DNA of 64,000 nucleotides from Trichostrongylus colubriformis (lineage: Eukaryota > Nematoda > Chromadorea > Rhabditida > Trichostrongylidae): NCBI GenBank assembly GCA_963978905.1, contig OZ022258.1, positions 40,160,591 to 40,224,590 on the forward strand, read 5' to 3'. Below the pieces are notes generated by a model. It worked only from the letters and a program-made list of their open reading frames with translations, ran no database searches and was not told where the DNA came from. Of the stretch, positions 1 to 10,457 are shown piece by piece (within the stretch, counting starts at the first letter, position 1; every line of letters begins with the position of its first letter). The position numbers were made by a program, and so were the translations under genes.

Positions 1-237
1 TGGACCGTATTTGCACACCCTTCGTACTTCCAAGACCTAGCCCCTTCGAATTATCACCTTTTCTCCCACCTCCAATCCCACCTAGATGGCCAAGACTTCA
101 AAACCCGCGACGACGTGAAGAAGGCACTCGAGTGCTTTTTCGAGGCCCAGCCCCCGACCATCTGGAGCAAGGGCATCCACGATCTGCCTAACCGGTGGCA
201 GAAGGTCATCTATAAAGATGGAGCATATCTCAAGTAA
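1..237 (+). pseudogene. mariner-family transposase, C-terminal fragment
   Basis: Frame 1 is open from the window edge to a TAA at 235-237 (78 residues). It reads as the C-terminal catalytic end of a mariner (IS630/Tc1/mariner) transposase. The segment QDLAPSNYHLF matches the conserved block that carries the third catalytic Asp, and a SKGIHDLPNRW block follows, as in the family's C-terminus. Mariner enzymes cut and paste DNA at TA sites using a D,D34D triad. Here the position that is normally the third Asp (the D of SDYHLF) reads Asn: residue 17, codon AAT at 49-51. If correct, the encoded protein would be catalytically dead even if the upstream part were whole. The rest lies outside the window. 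No terminal inverted repeat was identified downstream. Homology to the family is clear; the Asp-to-Asn reading rests on my recalled alignment with the Mos1 transposase. Confidence 0.85.
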
Positions 238-798
238 GCCCTAGTGTAGATAAAAAGTTTTACGATAAAGATGAGATTTGTTAATTCTTAATCTCAGTAA
301 TCTCGTAAAGCATCTCCGTAAAAATTTTCTAGCGGGCATAAATAGACCACCTGATTCTAGAAATTTTCAACAACACTTGTATGATTACACTTTCGTAAAA
401 AACGCGTCCGATCTTATTTCATTAGGCAAAATATGTGCAAACTTACTTGTCCACCTTCGCTCTTGCACCAAGGGCTCCTGCAGACCCGAAGTAGCACCTC
501 TCGTCACTGAAATTTTGTTCACTCTTTATATTTCTACCGACGGAAACAAAGTGTATCGCTATCTTCCTTTGCATCTGATTTAGTTAAGGTTGACCGCATT
601 TAGATCTCAAGTGGCTCTAACAAGCCAGTTGTGTAGACTGGTAGAGGTGGTGTATTGACAGGTGGTGCTCCCACTCTCATGGTGCAAGGATATAATTCAT
701 CATCAATGCCCACCCAGACTAATCTCTGATCATTGTATAGGTCCAATAGCAATCACTTGCCCTCGCGAAGGGCACTCTTGAAATCCACCTTATGGTTT
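238..798. other. unassigned spacer after the mariner tail
   Basis: There is one 101-codon open frame at 278-583 (+) with no recognisable motif. The rest is stop-rich. Part of it may be mariner 3' flank or terminal repeat, but I could not pair it with a 5' end. Confidence 0.4.
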
Positions 799-988
799 TT
801 ACTTCAGCATCTTCTGTAAGGGACATACGAAGATTCTAATGAGCTGAGCAGGTGCACCCTGGTTTCGTAAGGCTTCGATAACCACTTCTGTCACAATGGA
901 TTCGAAAATTTTCTTTAAATCGATGAGTGTGAGACATAACGGCAACTTGTACTCTTGCAACACTTCAGTGGGTGTGGTGACGTGTGAA
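799..988 (-). pseudogene. RTE-type LINE reverse transcriptase fragment (motif A region)
   Basis: Read on the minus strand, 988 down to 799 gives about 62 residues ending at a TAA. They include YKLPLCLTLIDLKKIFESI followed by VTEVVIEALRNQGAP. This is the palm motif A region of an RTE-clade reverse transcriptase; the catalytic Asp is the D of LIDLKK. It aligns by eye with the same segment of the plus-strand RTE copy at 28910-28990 (FIDLKNGFDSV, then TEAVIEA). Flanking sequence on either side no longer reads as RT, so this is a short island of a decayed element. RTE elements are non-LTR retrotransposons encoding an apurinic-type endonuclease plus RT and copying themselves by target-primed reverse transcription. 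Confidence 0.75.
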
Positions 989-1788
989 TATGACGGCAGC
1001 TAAATGAAATGGAGTAGGGATCAGACCATTGTCCCTTCGTCTCCAAGCACATTTAAGTAGTTCTTAGCAGCACTGCCATATAGAAGATGGAACAAATAAT
1101 AATCCATTCCTAGTTCTGCTGAAGCTCAGGCAAAAATATAGTTGGTGTGTATTCAAGAAGAAGTACTAATGGAAATATCAGGAATGTGTCACCCATTACA
1201 CCTACAGTAACCATAGCGAACAAAGATATCACGCGTTCCGACGCTTAACCACTGTGCAGAGATTACTTCTCTTACTAACATCCTGCACAGAAACCCCGTT
1301 CAATCTCGATCTTCTTACGGAACATTTGCTGTAGGGGGCTGGAGCAAGTGGAAGTTCCAGACGTGAGGAAGACATTTTTCCTGATCCGGGCATGAAAAAG
1401 ACAGGGATTTTTGGGGACTTCAAAAGATTTTCTGAATACGTGACTATACAAAAACCAAGAGAAATAATGCTATTCCTGCCGCTTCACATTGGTCTAATTT
1501 GGGCTTTGTGTATCTTCATCCCTGTCAGGATCCACCACATGGCACCTGAGCGGCAAAGTAACTGGCAATATGCTGCGAAAGGAATTCGGAGATAAGGTAT
1601 TTGTAGCCAACACTATACTGAGCGCTAAGGCAAGCTGAGATAGCACGCAAATTTGCTGAGTGTAGAAAAGGTGCCGTTGTGAGAGGGAACTCGTTCCAAT
1701 TCCTCTTTGGTGACACAAATATTACAGTTGTTCGCATCATGCATATATCACGTCTACCATCTATTTTGTAGTGCAGCAGTATAATATA
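989..1788. other. unassigned spacer
   Basis: No feature recognised. Open frames are below 75 codons on both strands and carry no motif I know. The right edge (1788) is the A that flanks the 3' end of the next Helitron-like element. Confidence 0.4.
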
Positions 1789-2589
1789 CCAGTTGGGCTA
1801 TCGCATAGTACTGCGCGAATAACACAACGTAGTTATGTAAGGGAAAATGTTGACTTTTGCTTAGCATCTACTTTCAACATATAGGTGATAGATATTAACC
1901 GATACTGAAGATAATACCGCTAAGAATGATCACCATTTTTTAGAGGGCCAGATGGTTTACGGTCGATACCCTTTGTTACAATGAAAGCGACGATCAATGG
2001 TCAGGAATGACATGGGTAGATCCACTGATCAGTTAACCCTTCGGCTGAAGTGGTCGTTATTAGGAGTTTAGATAGTTCAGGAATCGACAGTTTTGAATTC
2101 AATTGCATCAGGTGGCAGCAATTTGTTCATTTGCTGAGCATCCATCGCCTACATATTGGTAGTAGATCCATATGCCAGTTATATGTATCACTATTTGAAA
2201 TTTCACATAGTCTAGCGGTCGATACCCAGTATTTTTGCTGGCACTACATGAGAGAATGAATTGTTTGCTTTGATATCACAAATCTTATCATATCTTGATC
2301 ATCCATGTAGAGCGCAGTATCAAATGGCATGCAGCATTACTTGGAAGCCTGGGCAATTTAGCGGTTGATACATCGGCAACAGATATCAGAACACAAACAA
2401 AATATGCTCACCCAATACTGAGCATGAGACGCATTTACTATAGCGCTTGTATAGTAATAGTAAGCGGTGTCGGACTCTATACCTTCCCCATATCCTAACG
2501 GCTCTATCGGCCCCTGTGAGCCGTTATCAGTTTTGAAAAGTCACCGTTAAGGTCTTCGTACCCCGTAATACCTGTTGGTGTGAACATTC

Positions 2590-5330
2590 CACTGTTAGTC
2601 AGGAGAGCGAAATGGATTTGGCTGAACTAGCTTCTTGACGCTCCTTATCGAATCTTATCAATCGTTATCAATTTGGATCACCCACCATTGATGTGCCCGT
2701 CGCACCCCTCAAAACATCTATGAGTGTCGGCGCTCTAGGATCAACCCGCATGGGGGAATGGATTTGACGACATTCGTCTTCTGACGCTCCTTATCGAAAC
2801 TTATCAACCGTTACAACTTAGATCCCTCACCATTGATGTGCCCGTCCCACCCCTCAATACATCTATGAGTGTCGGCGCTCTAGGATCAACCCGCATGGGG
2901 GAATGGATTTGACGACATTCGCCTTCTGACGCTCCTTATCGAATCTTATCAACCATTATCAATTTGGATCACCCACCATTGATGTGCCCGTCCCACCCAT
3001 CAATACATCTATGAGTGTCGGCGCTCTAGGATCAATCCGCATGGGGGAATGGATTTGACGACATTCGCCTTCTGACGCTCCTTATCGAATCTTATCAACC
3101 ATTATCAATTTGGATCACCCACCATTGATGTGCCCGTCCCACCCATCAATACATCTATGAGTGTCGGCGCTCTAGGATCAATCCGCATGGGGGAATGGAT
3201 TTGACGACATTCGCCTTCTGACGCTCCTTATCGAACCTTATCAACCGTTACAACTTAGATCCCCCACCACTGATGTGCACGTCGCACCCCTCAAAACATC
3301 TATGAGTGTCGGCGTTCTAGGATCAACCCGCATGGAGGAATGGATCTAACGACATTCGACTTCTAACGCTCCTTATCGAACCTTATCAACCGTTATCAAG
3401 TTGGATCACCCACCATTGCTGTGCCCGTCCCACCCCTCAATACATCTATGAGTGTCGGCGCTCTAGGATCAACCCGCATGGGAGAATGGATTTGACGACA
3501 TTCGCCTTCTGACGCTCCTTATCGAAACTTCCCCCACCATTGATGTGCCCGTCCCACCCCTCAAAACATCTATGAGTGTCGGCGTTGTAGGATCAACCCG
3601 AAAGGCGGAACGTATTTGGCGTCATTCGCCTTCTGACGCTCCTTATCGAATCTTATCAACCATTATCAATTTGGATCACCCACCATTGATGTGCCCGTCC
3701 CACCCATCAATACATCTATGAGTGTCGGCGCTCTAGGATCAATCCGCATGGGGGAATGGATTTGACGACATTCGCCTTCTGACGCTCCTTATCGAACCTT
3801 ATCAACCGTTACAACTTAGATCCCCCACCACTGATGTGCCCGTCGCACCCCTCAAAACATCTATGAGTGTCGGCGTTCTAGGATCAACCCGCATGGAGGA
3901 ATGGATCTAACGACATTCGACTTCTAACGCTCCTTATCGAACCTTATCAACCGTTATCAAATTGGATCACCCACCATTGCTGTGCCCGTCCCACCCCTCA
4001 ATACATCTATGAGTGTCGGCGCTCTAGGATCAACCCGCATGGGAGAATGGATTTGACGACATTCGCCTTCTGACGCTCCTTATCGAAACTTCCCCACCAT
4101 TGATGTGCCCGTCCCACCCCTCAAAACATCTATGAGTGTCGGCGTTGTAGGATCAACCCGAAAGGCGGAACGTATTTGGCGTCATTCGCCTTCTGACGCT
4201 CCTTATCGAATCTTATCAATCGTTATCAATTTGGATCACCCACCATTGATGTGCCCGTCGCACCCCTCAAAACATCTATGAGTGTCGGCGCTCTAGGATC
4301 AACCCGCATGGGGGAATGGATTTGACGACATTCGCCTTCTGACGCTCCTTATCGAATCTTATCAACCATTATCAATTTGGATCACCCACCATTGATGTGC
4401 CCGTCCCACCCATCAATACATCTATGAGTGTCGGCGCTCTAGGATCAATCCGCATGGGGGAATGGATTTGACGACATTCGCCTTCTGACGCTCCTTATCG
4501 AACCTTATCAACCGTTACAACTTAGATCCCCCACCACTGATGTGCCCGTCGCACCCCTCAAAACATCTATGAGTGTCGGCGTTCTAGGATCAACCCGCAT
4601 GGAGGAATGGATCTAACGACATTCGACTTCTAACGCTCCTTATCGAACCTTATCAACCGTTATCAAATTGGATCACCCACCATTGCTGTGCCCGTCCCAC
4701 CCCTCAATACATCTATGAGTGTCGGCGCTCTAGGATCAACCCGCATGGGAGAATGGATTTGACGACATTCGCCTTCTGACGCTCCTTATCGAAACTTCCC
4801 CACCATTGATGTGCCCGTCCCACCCCTCAAAACATCTATGAGTGTCGGCGTTGTAGGATCAACCCGAAAGGCGGAACGTATTTGGCGTCATTCGCCTTCT
4901 GACGCTCCTTATCGAATCTTATCAATCGTTATCAATTTGGATCACCCACCATTGATGTGCCCGTCGCACCCCTCAAAACATCTATGAGTGTCGGCGTTCT
5001 AGGATCAACCCGCATGGGAGAATGGATTTGACGACATTCGCCTTCTGACGCTCCTTATCGAAACTTATCAACCGTTACAACTTAGATCCCTCACCATTGA
5101 TGTGCCCGTCCCACCCCTCAAAACATCTATGAGTGTCGGCGTTCTAGGATCAACCCGAAAAGCGGAACGGATTTGGCGACATTCGCCTTCTGACGCTCCT
5201 TATCGAATCTTATCAACCATTATCAATTTGGATCACCCACCATTGATGTGCCCGTCCCACCCATCAATACACCTATGAGTGTCGGCGCTCTAGGATCATT
5301 CCGCATGGGGGAATGGATTTGGTGACATCA
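2590..5330 (-). repeat. ~146-bp tandem satellite with ~560-bp higher-order repeat, inside H1
   Basis: The marker TGAGTGTCGGCG recurs at 2721, 2866, 3012, 3158, 3303, 3449, 3573, 3719, 3864, 4010, 4133, 4279, 4425, 4570, 4716, 4839, 4985, 5130 and 5276. Spacings are 145-146 bp except three shortened monomers of 123-124 bp. The pattern 146-145-146-124 forms a four-monomer unit of about 560 bp, seen at 3158-3719, 3719-4279 and 4425-4985. The short monomers all lack the same ~22 bp, after TTATCGAAACTT. Block duplication by unequal exchange within the array is the likely cause. Each monomer carries TTATCGAATCTTATCAACC. Confidence 0.9.
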
Positions 5331-5477
5331 GCTTTTAGAGGCTCTTTATCAGCCCTTATCAGCAGCTATAACTTTCGTTCCACAAGTGTTGAGATCCCCT
5401 TACCACACCCTATATCATATCTAAAATCCAGGATCCCATCTTTGCTACGACGCGAGATATGAATTTCCGGTCAAACA

Positions 5478-5520
5478 GACACACACACACAAACACACAA
5501 ACACACCCACACACACGCCA
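5478..5520. repeat. (CA)n tract near the 5' end of H1
   Basis: Alternating CA with occasional A insertions. Comparable CA/TG tracts sit just inside the 5' end of nearly every copy of this family (for example 20300-20375, 25550-25580, 56326-56360, 56570-56590), so the tract is part of the element rather than a random microsatellite. Confidence 0.85.
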
Positions 5521-5553
5521 ACAGACACACTTAGCCGATTATATAAAGTAGGA

Positions 5554-5879
5554 TCCTTAGCGTGCACAGTGACTTTCTTGGTTAGCGTAGCTTAGCAAAA
5601 CATGTCTTTGCGATTTTGATCATTAGCATTTATTATAACCTCAAATGGTTTATACAAGGAGGAATTTCGAATAAAGACACAATACAAAAGCCTTGTCAAG
5701 ACAAATTTGTGGGCGCAGATAAAATACTAAATTTGATAATGAAACAATCGGAATGTCATGCGACATTTATGTCTAACAACAATCTTATAAGAATCAGTAT
5801 TTTTGCAGTTATGCAGAAAACTCCCTTGAAGGCAAGTGATTTACGTCAGATTTCTTTTTTGTGATTTTATTGCAAACCA
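5554..5879. other. spacer between divergent Helitron-like elements H1 and H2
   Basis: 326 bp separate two 5' ends pointing away from each other. It holds part of an 82-codon open frame (5616-5864) with no motif. Nothing else recognised. Confidence 0.4.
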
Positions 5880-7366
5880 TCCTACTATATATAATTCGCT
5901 TAGTATGTCTCCACAAGTGTTATAGGGGGTTCCCATAAAAAACCCTAGCGGTGGTGGACAGAAGGTGATAGCAGCTGATAAGGGCTGACAAGGAGCCTCG
6001 AAGGCAAATGTCGGTAAATCCGTTTCGCCTTTCGCGTTGATCAGGAGCGCTAACACTCATAGGTGTTGTGCGGGATGGAACGGGACATTAATGGTGGGTG
6101 ACTAGTATTGATAACGGTTGATAAGATTTGATAAGGATCGTAAAAATGCTAGAGTCGTCAAATCCGTTTCGCTTTTTGCAATGGTCCCGGAGCGTTCATA
6201 CTCACAATGTTTTGCAAGGTAGGACGGAGACATCGATGGTGGGTGATCCGTATTGATAACGATTGATAAGATTTGATAAGGCTCGTAAAAATGCTAGAGT
6301 CGTCAAATCCGTTTCGCTTTTTGCAATGGTCCCGGAGCGTTCATACTCACAATGTTTTGCAAGGTAGGACGGAGACATCGATGGTGGGTGACCCGCATTT
6401 ATAACTGTTGGTAAGATTCGATGAGGAGCATGAGAAGGAGAATGTGAAAGATCGTTTCGCCTTTTGTGTTGATCCAAAAGCACTGACGCTCATGGGTGTT
6501 TAGCAGGGTGGGACGGTGATCTTTCATACACACATACACACACACTCTTGTGGACGAGTTGTCTCGAATTGGACGAGTTGTCTGGGGTGGAGTTAATTTT
6601 TGAATTTTTTGAATTTTTTTAACGAATTTTTGGAATTTTTCACGAATTTTGATGTTTTTTTTGATTTTTTGATTATTTTTTCGCTTTCACACACACACAC
6701 TTTTTACCGATTGATTCACTTTTTGCGGATTTTTTGATATTTTTGATTCTTTTTTTCTTTTTCACACACAGACTCTAGTGGACGAGTTGTCCTGGGCGGG
6801 GCATATCGTAAAAATTCAAGGCACACACACACACGAATCCCATTTTGATTCACATTTTGCGGTTTTTTTGATATTTTTGATTTTTTTTTCTTTTTCACAC
6901 ACACACAGACTCTAGTGGACGAGTTGTTCTGGGCGGGGCATATCGCAAAAATTCACGCACACACACACACAAATTCAAAAATTTAATTCAAATTTTGGGG
7001 CAATCATGGCGGAATCCAATTTTTATTCACTTTTTGCAGATTTTGATTTGATTTTTGCGTCACACACACATTCTCTTATTTTTTTTGATTTTTTTAACTT
7101 TCACACACACACACACATTCTCTTAATTTTTTGATTTTTTTCACTTTCACACACACACACAAACACACACATACTTTTTACGGATTTTAATTCATTTTTT
7201 CACTTTCACACACATACACACACATACACACACACTCTTGTGACCTCAATGGTACTATTGGGCACAGAGGCCTCAGTGATAACTGCTTACGGTGACTGAT
7301 AAGAACAGTGAGGAATCGGATGGGATGAAATCCCTTACATCGCTTGATACTACAATAGGTCCCCTA
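5880..7366 (+). mobile_element. Helitron-like element H2, interrupted and 3'-truncated
   Basis: Starts A|TCCTACTATATATAATTCGC at 5880, so the canonical 5' end is intact. At about 5910-5920 it jumps directly to the ACAAGTG(T)TATAGGGGG segment, having lost the TG tract. Degenerate 146-bp monomers follow to about 6510. A microsatellite-rich block (6520-7232) then interrupts the body. Family sequence resumes at 7233 (GACCTCAATGGTACTATTGGG) through TCGCTTGATACTAC near 7350 and stops at the U/W repeat. No 3' hairpin or CTRR end is present. Confidence 0.65.
6520..7232. repeat. T-rich and (CA)n low-complexity block with 137-bp tandem unit
   Basis: Runs of CACACACA alternate with TTTTTGATTTTTT tracts. 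The phrase GACTCTAGTGGACGAGTTGT occurs at 6771 and 6908, a 137-bp tandem period; its core GTGGACGAGTTGT also occurs near 6550. Open frames here (for example 6716-6904 minus) are artefacts of lysine/asparagine-rich low complexity. Confidence 0.8.
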
Positions 7367-7368
7367 GA

Positions 7369-7800
7369 GCGGCTTCGCGGCTTATGTAGCGTAGGGCGAC
7401 TTTCGGCTCGCCGCTCGCGCGGCGAGCCGACTTTCGCATGCGCGCTCCGCGCGCATTGCAGTGGGCAAAGGCCCTGATGTGGGTAAAATGTTGTTTGTAA
7501 ATATTAATTAGACCCCCGACTATTATCGGCTTTGGTTGAAACTAAGTCATACATACGCGTCTCTAACCCCTGCCCACTAAAACAGATTCCCTTCAAAGTA
7601 GCAGGATTTGATCCGGATATAAAGAGAAAACTGGAGGATTTAGTGGTACGAAGTAGAAAGATAAGCAGAATGGTCAAAAAACTTGGAAAGTAAGACCCCC
7701 TCCCCATGATCCCAGTGTGTGAGGCACAATCAGAGATTGAACGAGCCACTCCAAGAGGAGCGGCAGCATTAGGAACAGTCTTTTCGAGAGTTCGGAGGCG
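7369..7800. repeat. U-type GC-hairpin repeat, copy 1
   Basis: Contains a perfect 10-bp stem GGCTCGCCGC/GCGGCGAGCC (7405-7414 and 7419-7428) and a second palindrome ATGCGCGC...GCGCGCAT near 7438-7456. It is followed by CTATTATCGGCTTTGGTT and TAACCCCTGCCCACTA, both repeated in copy 2 about 565 bp downstream. Related tails (GGTCAAAAAAC..., then TCCCACCATTGATC-like text) occur near 31745 and 39830. No coding potential recognised. Confidence 0.75.
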
Positions 7801-7934
7801 TCCCTTACACCGAGAATTGATTTATACATATGATCTTTGAGTATCAAACCGCGAATACGTCATCAAGTTTCGATAGCAGAGCTATCCACGTATGGTCGCT
7901 ATCGGGCCGGTTGACGCCGGCCAATCCTCGTAGG

Positions 7935-8393
7935 TTCGGCTTCGCCGCCCCCGCAGGGTGGCTCTGCGGTTTCTAGCTTTGTAGCGAGGAGCGACTTTCG
8001 CATGCGCGCTTCGCGCGCATTGCGGCAGGCATGGGCCCTGATATATGGATAGTATGCGGTTTGTATGTATTGTAAACAAACCTCCAACTATCATCGGCTT
8101 CGGTTTAAACTGAGAGACACCATATCCACCTGTAACCCCTGCCCACTAGAGGCAGATCTTCTCTGAAGAATGGCAGGATTCGATCCGAATACAAAAAGAG
8201 AATTGACGCATTTAGTAGTACAAAAGTAGGGAAGATGGAGCGAAACGGTCAAAAAACCCGAGAAATATGATCCCTTCCCACCATTGATCCGGGTGTGTAC
8301 GGGTGTGTAAAGCACAATCGAAGAGGTGCAAGCCACGTTAAAAGGAGCGGCAGCAGTTGGAGCTGTCTCTTCGTAAGCTCGGGGGTGTTGCGT
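7935..8393. repeat. U-type GC-hairpin repeat, copy 2
   Basis: Diverged direct repeat of 7369-7800: shared GACTTTCGCATGCGCGCT, TATCATCGGCTTCGGTTT, TAACCCCTGCCCACTA, GGCAGGATTCGATCCG and GGAGCGGCAGCA. It begins with a different GC-rich lead-in (TTCGGCTTCGCCGCC). The 133-codon minus open frame over 8091-8492 crosses this repeat and is not supported as a gene. Confidence 0.75.
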
Positions 8394-8559
8394 ATTTGAC
8401 TTTTGAAGATTAAAAACTTTGAGAGCGCGTGCGTGTATCAGTTCTATGGCCTCAAATGAAGTCGAGAGATACACCTGATTATAAGACATCACTTCCCAAT
8501 GGTAACCGAGGACAAACAGCTACTTGGTGAGTGCTGTAGTAATACTGGAATTATGGCGG

Positions 8560-9800
8560 AGCCAGGCCTAGAAATTATGTACTCCGTACACATTGGTTGG
8601 CTTCCGCACTATTCTAGCTTGCCCGACCTCTACAGGCTCGCTCCTAATTTGTTTGTTGTGTGCTCCCTACACTTTAGTCAGTCCCTACCCAATCCTTACT
8701 TGCGCTACCTCAACAGACCCATTTCAGACTTTCCCGATTTTTGGAAGACAGATTAAGACCCAGGCGAGGACTCAGATTTGAGCACCCATCGATTTCGGCG
8801 CAAGCCCCGCCCATGGTGGGAGGACCTAAGCTTACTTCTCATGTGCTCTGTACGCTCAGATCAGCCCCTACCCACTCCTAACTTGGTCGACCCCTCCAGG
8901 CTGCAGTTGAGATGAGGCCCCACCTTGCCCGATCTCTACAGGCCTACTCTTGATTTAGCCGATTTTTCGGCCATTTCTGCGCGAGCCCCGCTCACGGTGG
9001 GCGGAGCAAGGCTTAGTTCCTAATGAGCTTCGTACACTTTGGTCAACCCCTACCCATCCCCAACTTGCCCGACCTCTCCATGTTGCGGTTAAGTTGAGAG
9101 CGGATTATGTGACAAACAAATGGACACACACACAAACACACACAAACACACCAAACTTCTGGTTTATATATGAGTAATGGTTTTGATTCCATTCCTAACT
9201 TGCCTCTCATTTGCCCCGTATTTTGGCTTACCCGAACCCATCCCTAACTTACCCGACCTCTACAGGCCCATTCCTAGCTTGCATGATTTTTGGTAACTGA
9301 GCGTGGACTTGAATTCGAACACAGGCAGTTTCCGCGCAAGCCCCGTCCACAGTGGGCAGAGCTAGGCTTAGTTCTTATGTGCTCTGCACGCTTGGGTCAG
9401 TCCCTACCCGATTCCAACTTGCCCGACCTCTCCAGGCTGCAGATCACTTAAGAATGCATTATGTGGTGTGCGGACAGACAGACAGACAAACTCACACACA
9501 CGCACACACACAGACAAGGACACCAAACTGTTGGTTTATATATATAGAGTACGAATTCTGCGCAAGCCCCGCTCACGGTGGGCTTACTTCTTATGATCTT
9601 CGTGTTATGATCCTCGTGCACTTTGGTCAACCCCTACACACTCCTTACTTGCCCGACCTCTCCACGTTTGAACTGAAAGTGCAACGTGACAAACAGATGC
9701 ACACAAACACGACAAACTTCTGGTTGAACTAAGAGTGCATGTAACAGACGGACGGACACACACACAACACACACACCAAACTTCTGCTTTATATATATGT
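8560..9800. repeat. V-family repeat cluster, four diverged tandem units
   Basis: The phrase C(A/G)AGCCCCG(C/T)CCA-like recurs at 8801, 8982, 9337 and 9563. Each time it is followed by GTGCTCTGTACGCT-like and CCTACCCA...CTTGCCCGACCTCTCCAGGCTGCAG-like text. Three units end in (CA)n plus AAACTTCTGGTTTATATAT. A related cluster lies at 33100-33840. Open frames crossing it, such as 9352-9732, translate the CA tract and are not genes. Confidence 0.75.
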
Positions 9801-9828
9801 ACTTTATATATATATATATATGTATGTA

Positions 9829-10457
9829 GGATATCACTGGCCGATGTATCGACCGCTTAATTGCCTAGCGTTTCGAAAAATGGTGCATTTCTCTTGATAC
9901 TGCGATCTGCATTGATAATCATCATACATCCATGTTTGTGACAGCAAAGCAAGCGTTTCACTCAGATCATTTTCTAATTCGGTACTGGCAGCAACACTGG
10001 GTATCGTCCGCTAGACTATGCAAAATTCCAAGTAATGAAGCATGTTTACAAAAACTATAAACATCGATAGTCGGGGTATGGATCTGCCATCAGTGTGTAG
10101 GAATTAGGTGCTCAGCAGGTGAACATATTGTCACCAGCCGATGCAATCAAATACAAAACAAAACTATCAATGTCTAAACTATCCACCCCAATGATGAGCT
10201 AAACAAGTTAGCTCGCGCATACTGCGCGCGATTCGTGTCGATGACATGCAAAATGGGTTCGATGCAAAGCGACTGAAGTATAAAATGCTTTTTTATCACG
10301 CCATCTTTTCTGCTTTTATCCAAGTAAATAGCTCAGCTGAAACTAGAGGAAAGGAAATTTCCTTTCAACTCCATACACAACTGTGGTCGTTCCGAACAAA
10401 CCCATTCTGCAAAACATTGCCATAAATCGCGCGCAGTAGTGTGCGCCCGCCAGCTGA
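9829..10457 (+). mobile_element. Helitron-like element H17, 5'-truncated
   Basis: Begins mid-body at ATCACTGGCCGATGTATCGACC, abutting a V-family (TA)n tail, and runs to a good 3' end: CGCGCGCAGTAGTGTGCGC, then CCGCCAGCTGA|T at 10457. The last ~255 bp (about 10203-10457) form the inverted-end 3' module seen in sister copies. The 5' half with TG tract and satellite monomers is missing. Confidence 0.7.

Larger units (their letters stand above)
1789..5553 (-). mobile_element. Helitron-like non-autonomous element H1, satellite-expanded
   Basis: Complete 3765-bp element in reverse orientation. On the complementary strand it begins A|TCCTACTTTATATAATCGGC (5' end at 5553), followed by a (TG)n tract. 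It ends with a hairpin (CGCA...TGCG) and CAACTGG|T (3' end at 1789). The flanks are A1788 and T5554, consistent with insertion between A and T, which is the rolling-circle transposon habit. The 3' half (1789-2590) shares phrases with the other copies, for example TAGCGGTCGATACCCAG near 2213. The 5' half is filled by a tandem array (2590-5330). No open frame for a Rep/helicase protein exists, so the element depends on a helper. Family assignment rests on TC start, CTRR end, 3' hairpin and AT target; it has not been compared with a repeat library. Confidence 0.75.

Noticed and set aside
2590..5330. Regular direct repeats that might suggest a CRISPR array
   Set aside because: The whole 146-bp unit repeats with no unique spacers, and the context is eukaryotic transposable elements.
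7405..7428. GC-rich hairpin as a transcription terminator
   Set aside because: The setting is eukaryotic, no T-run follows, and the hairpin belongs to a repeated unit.
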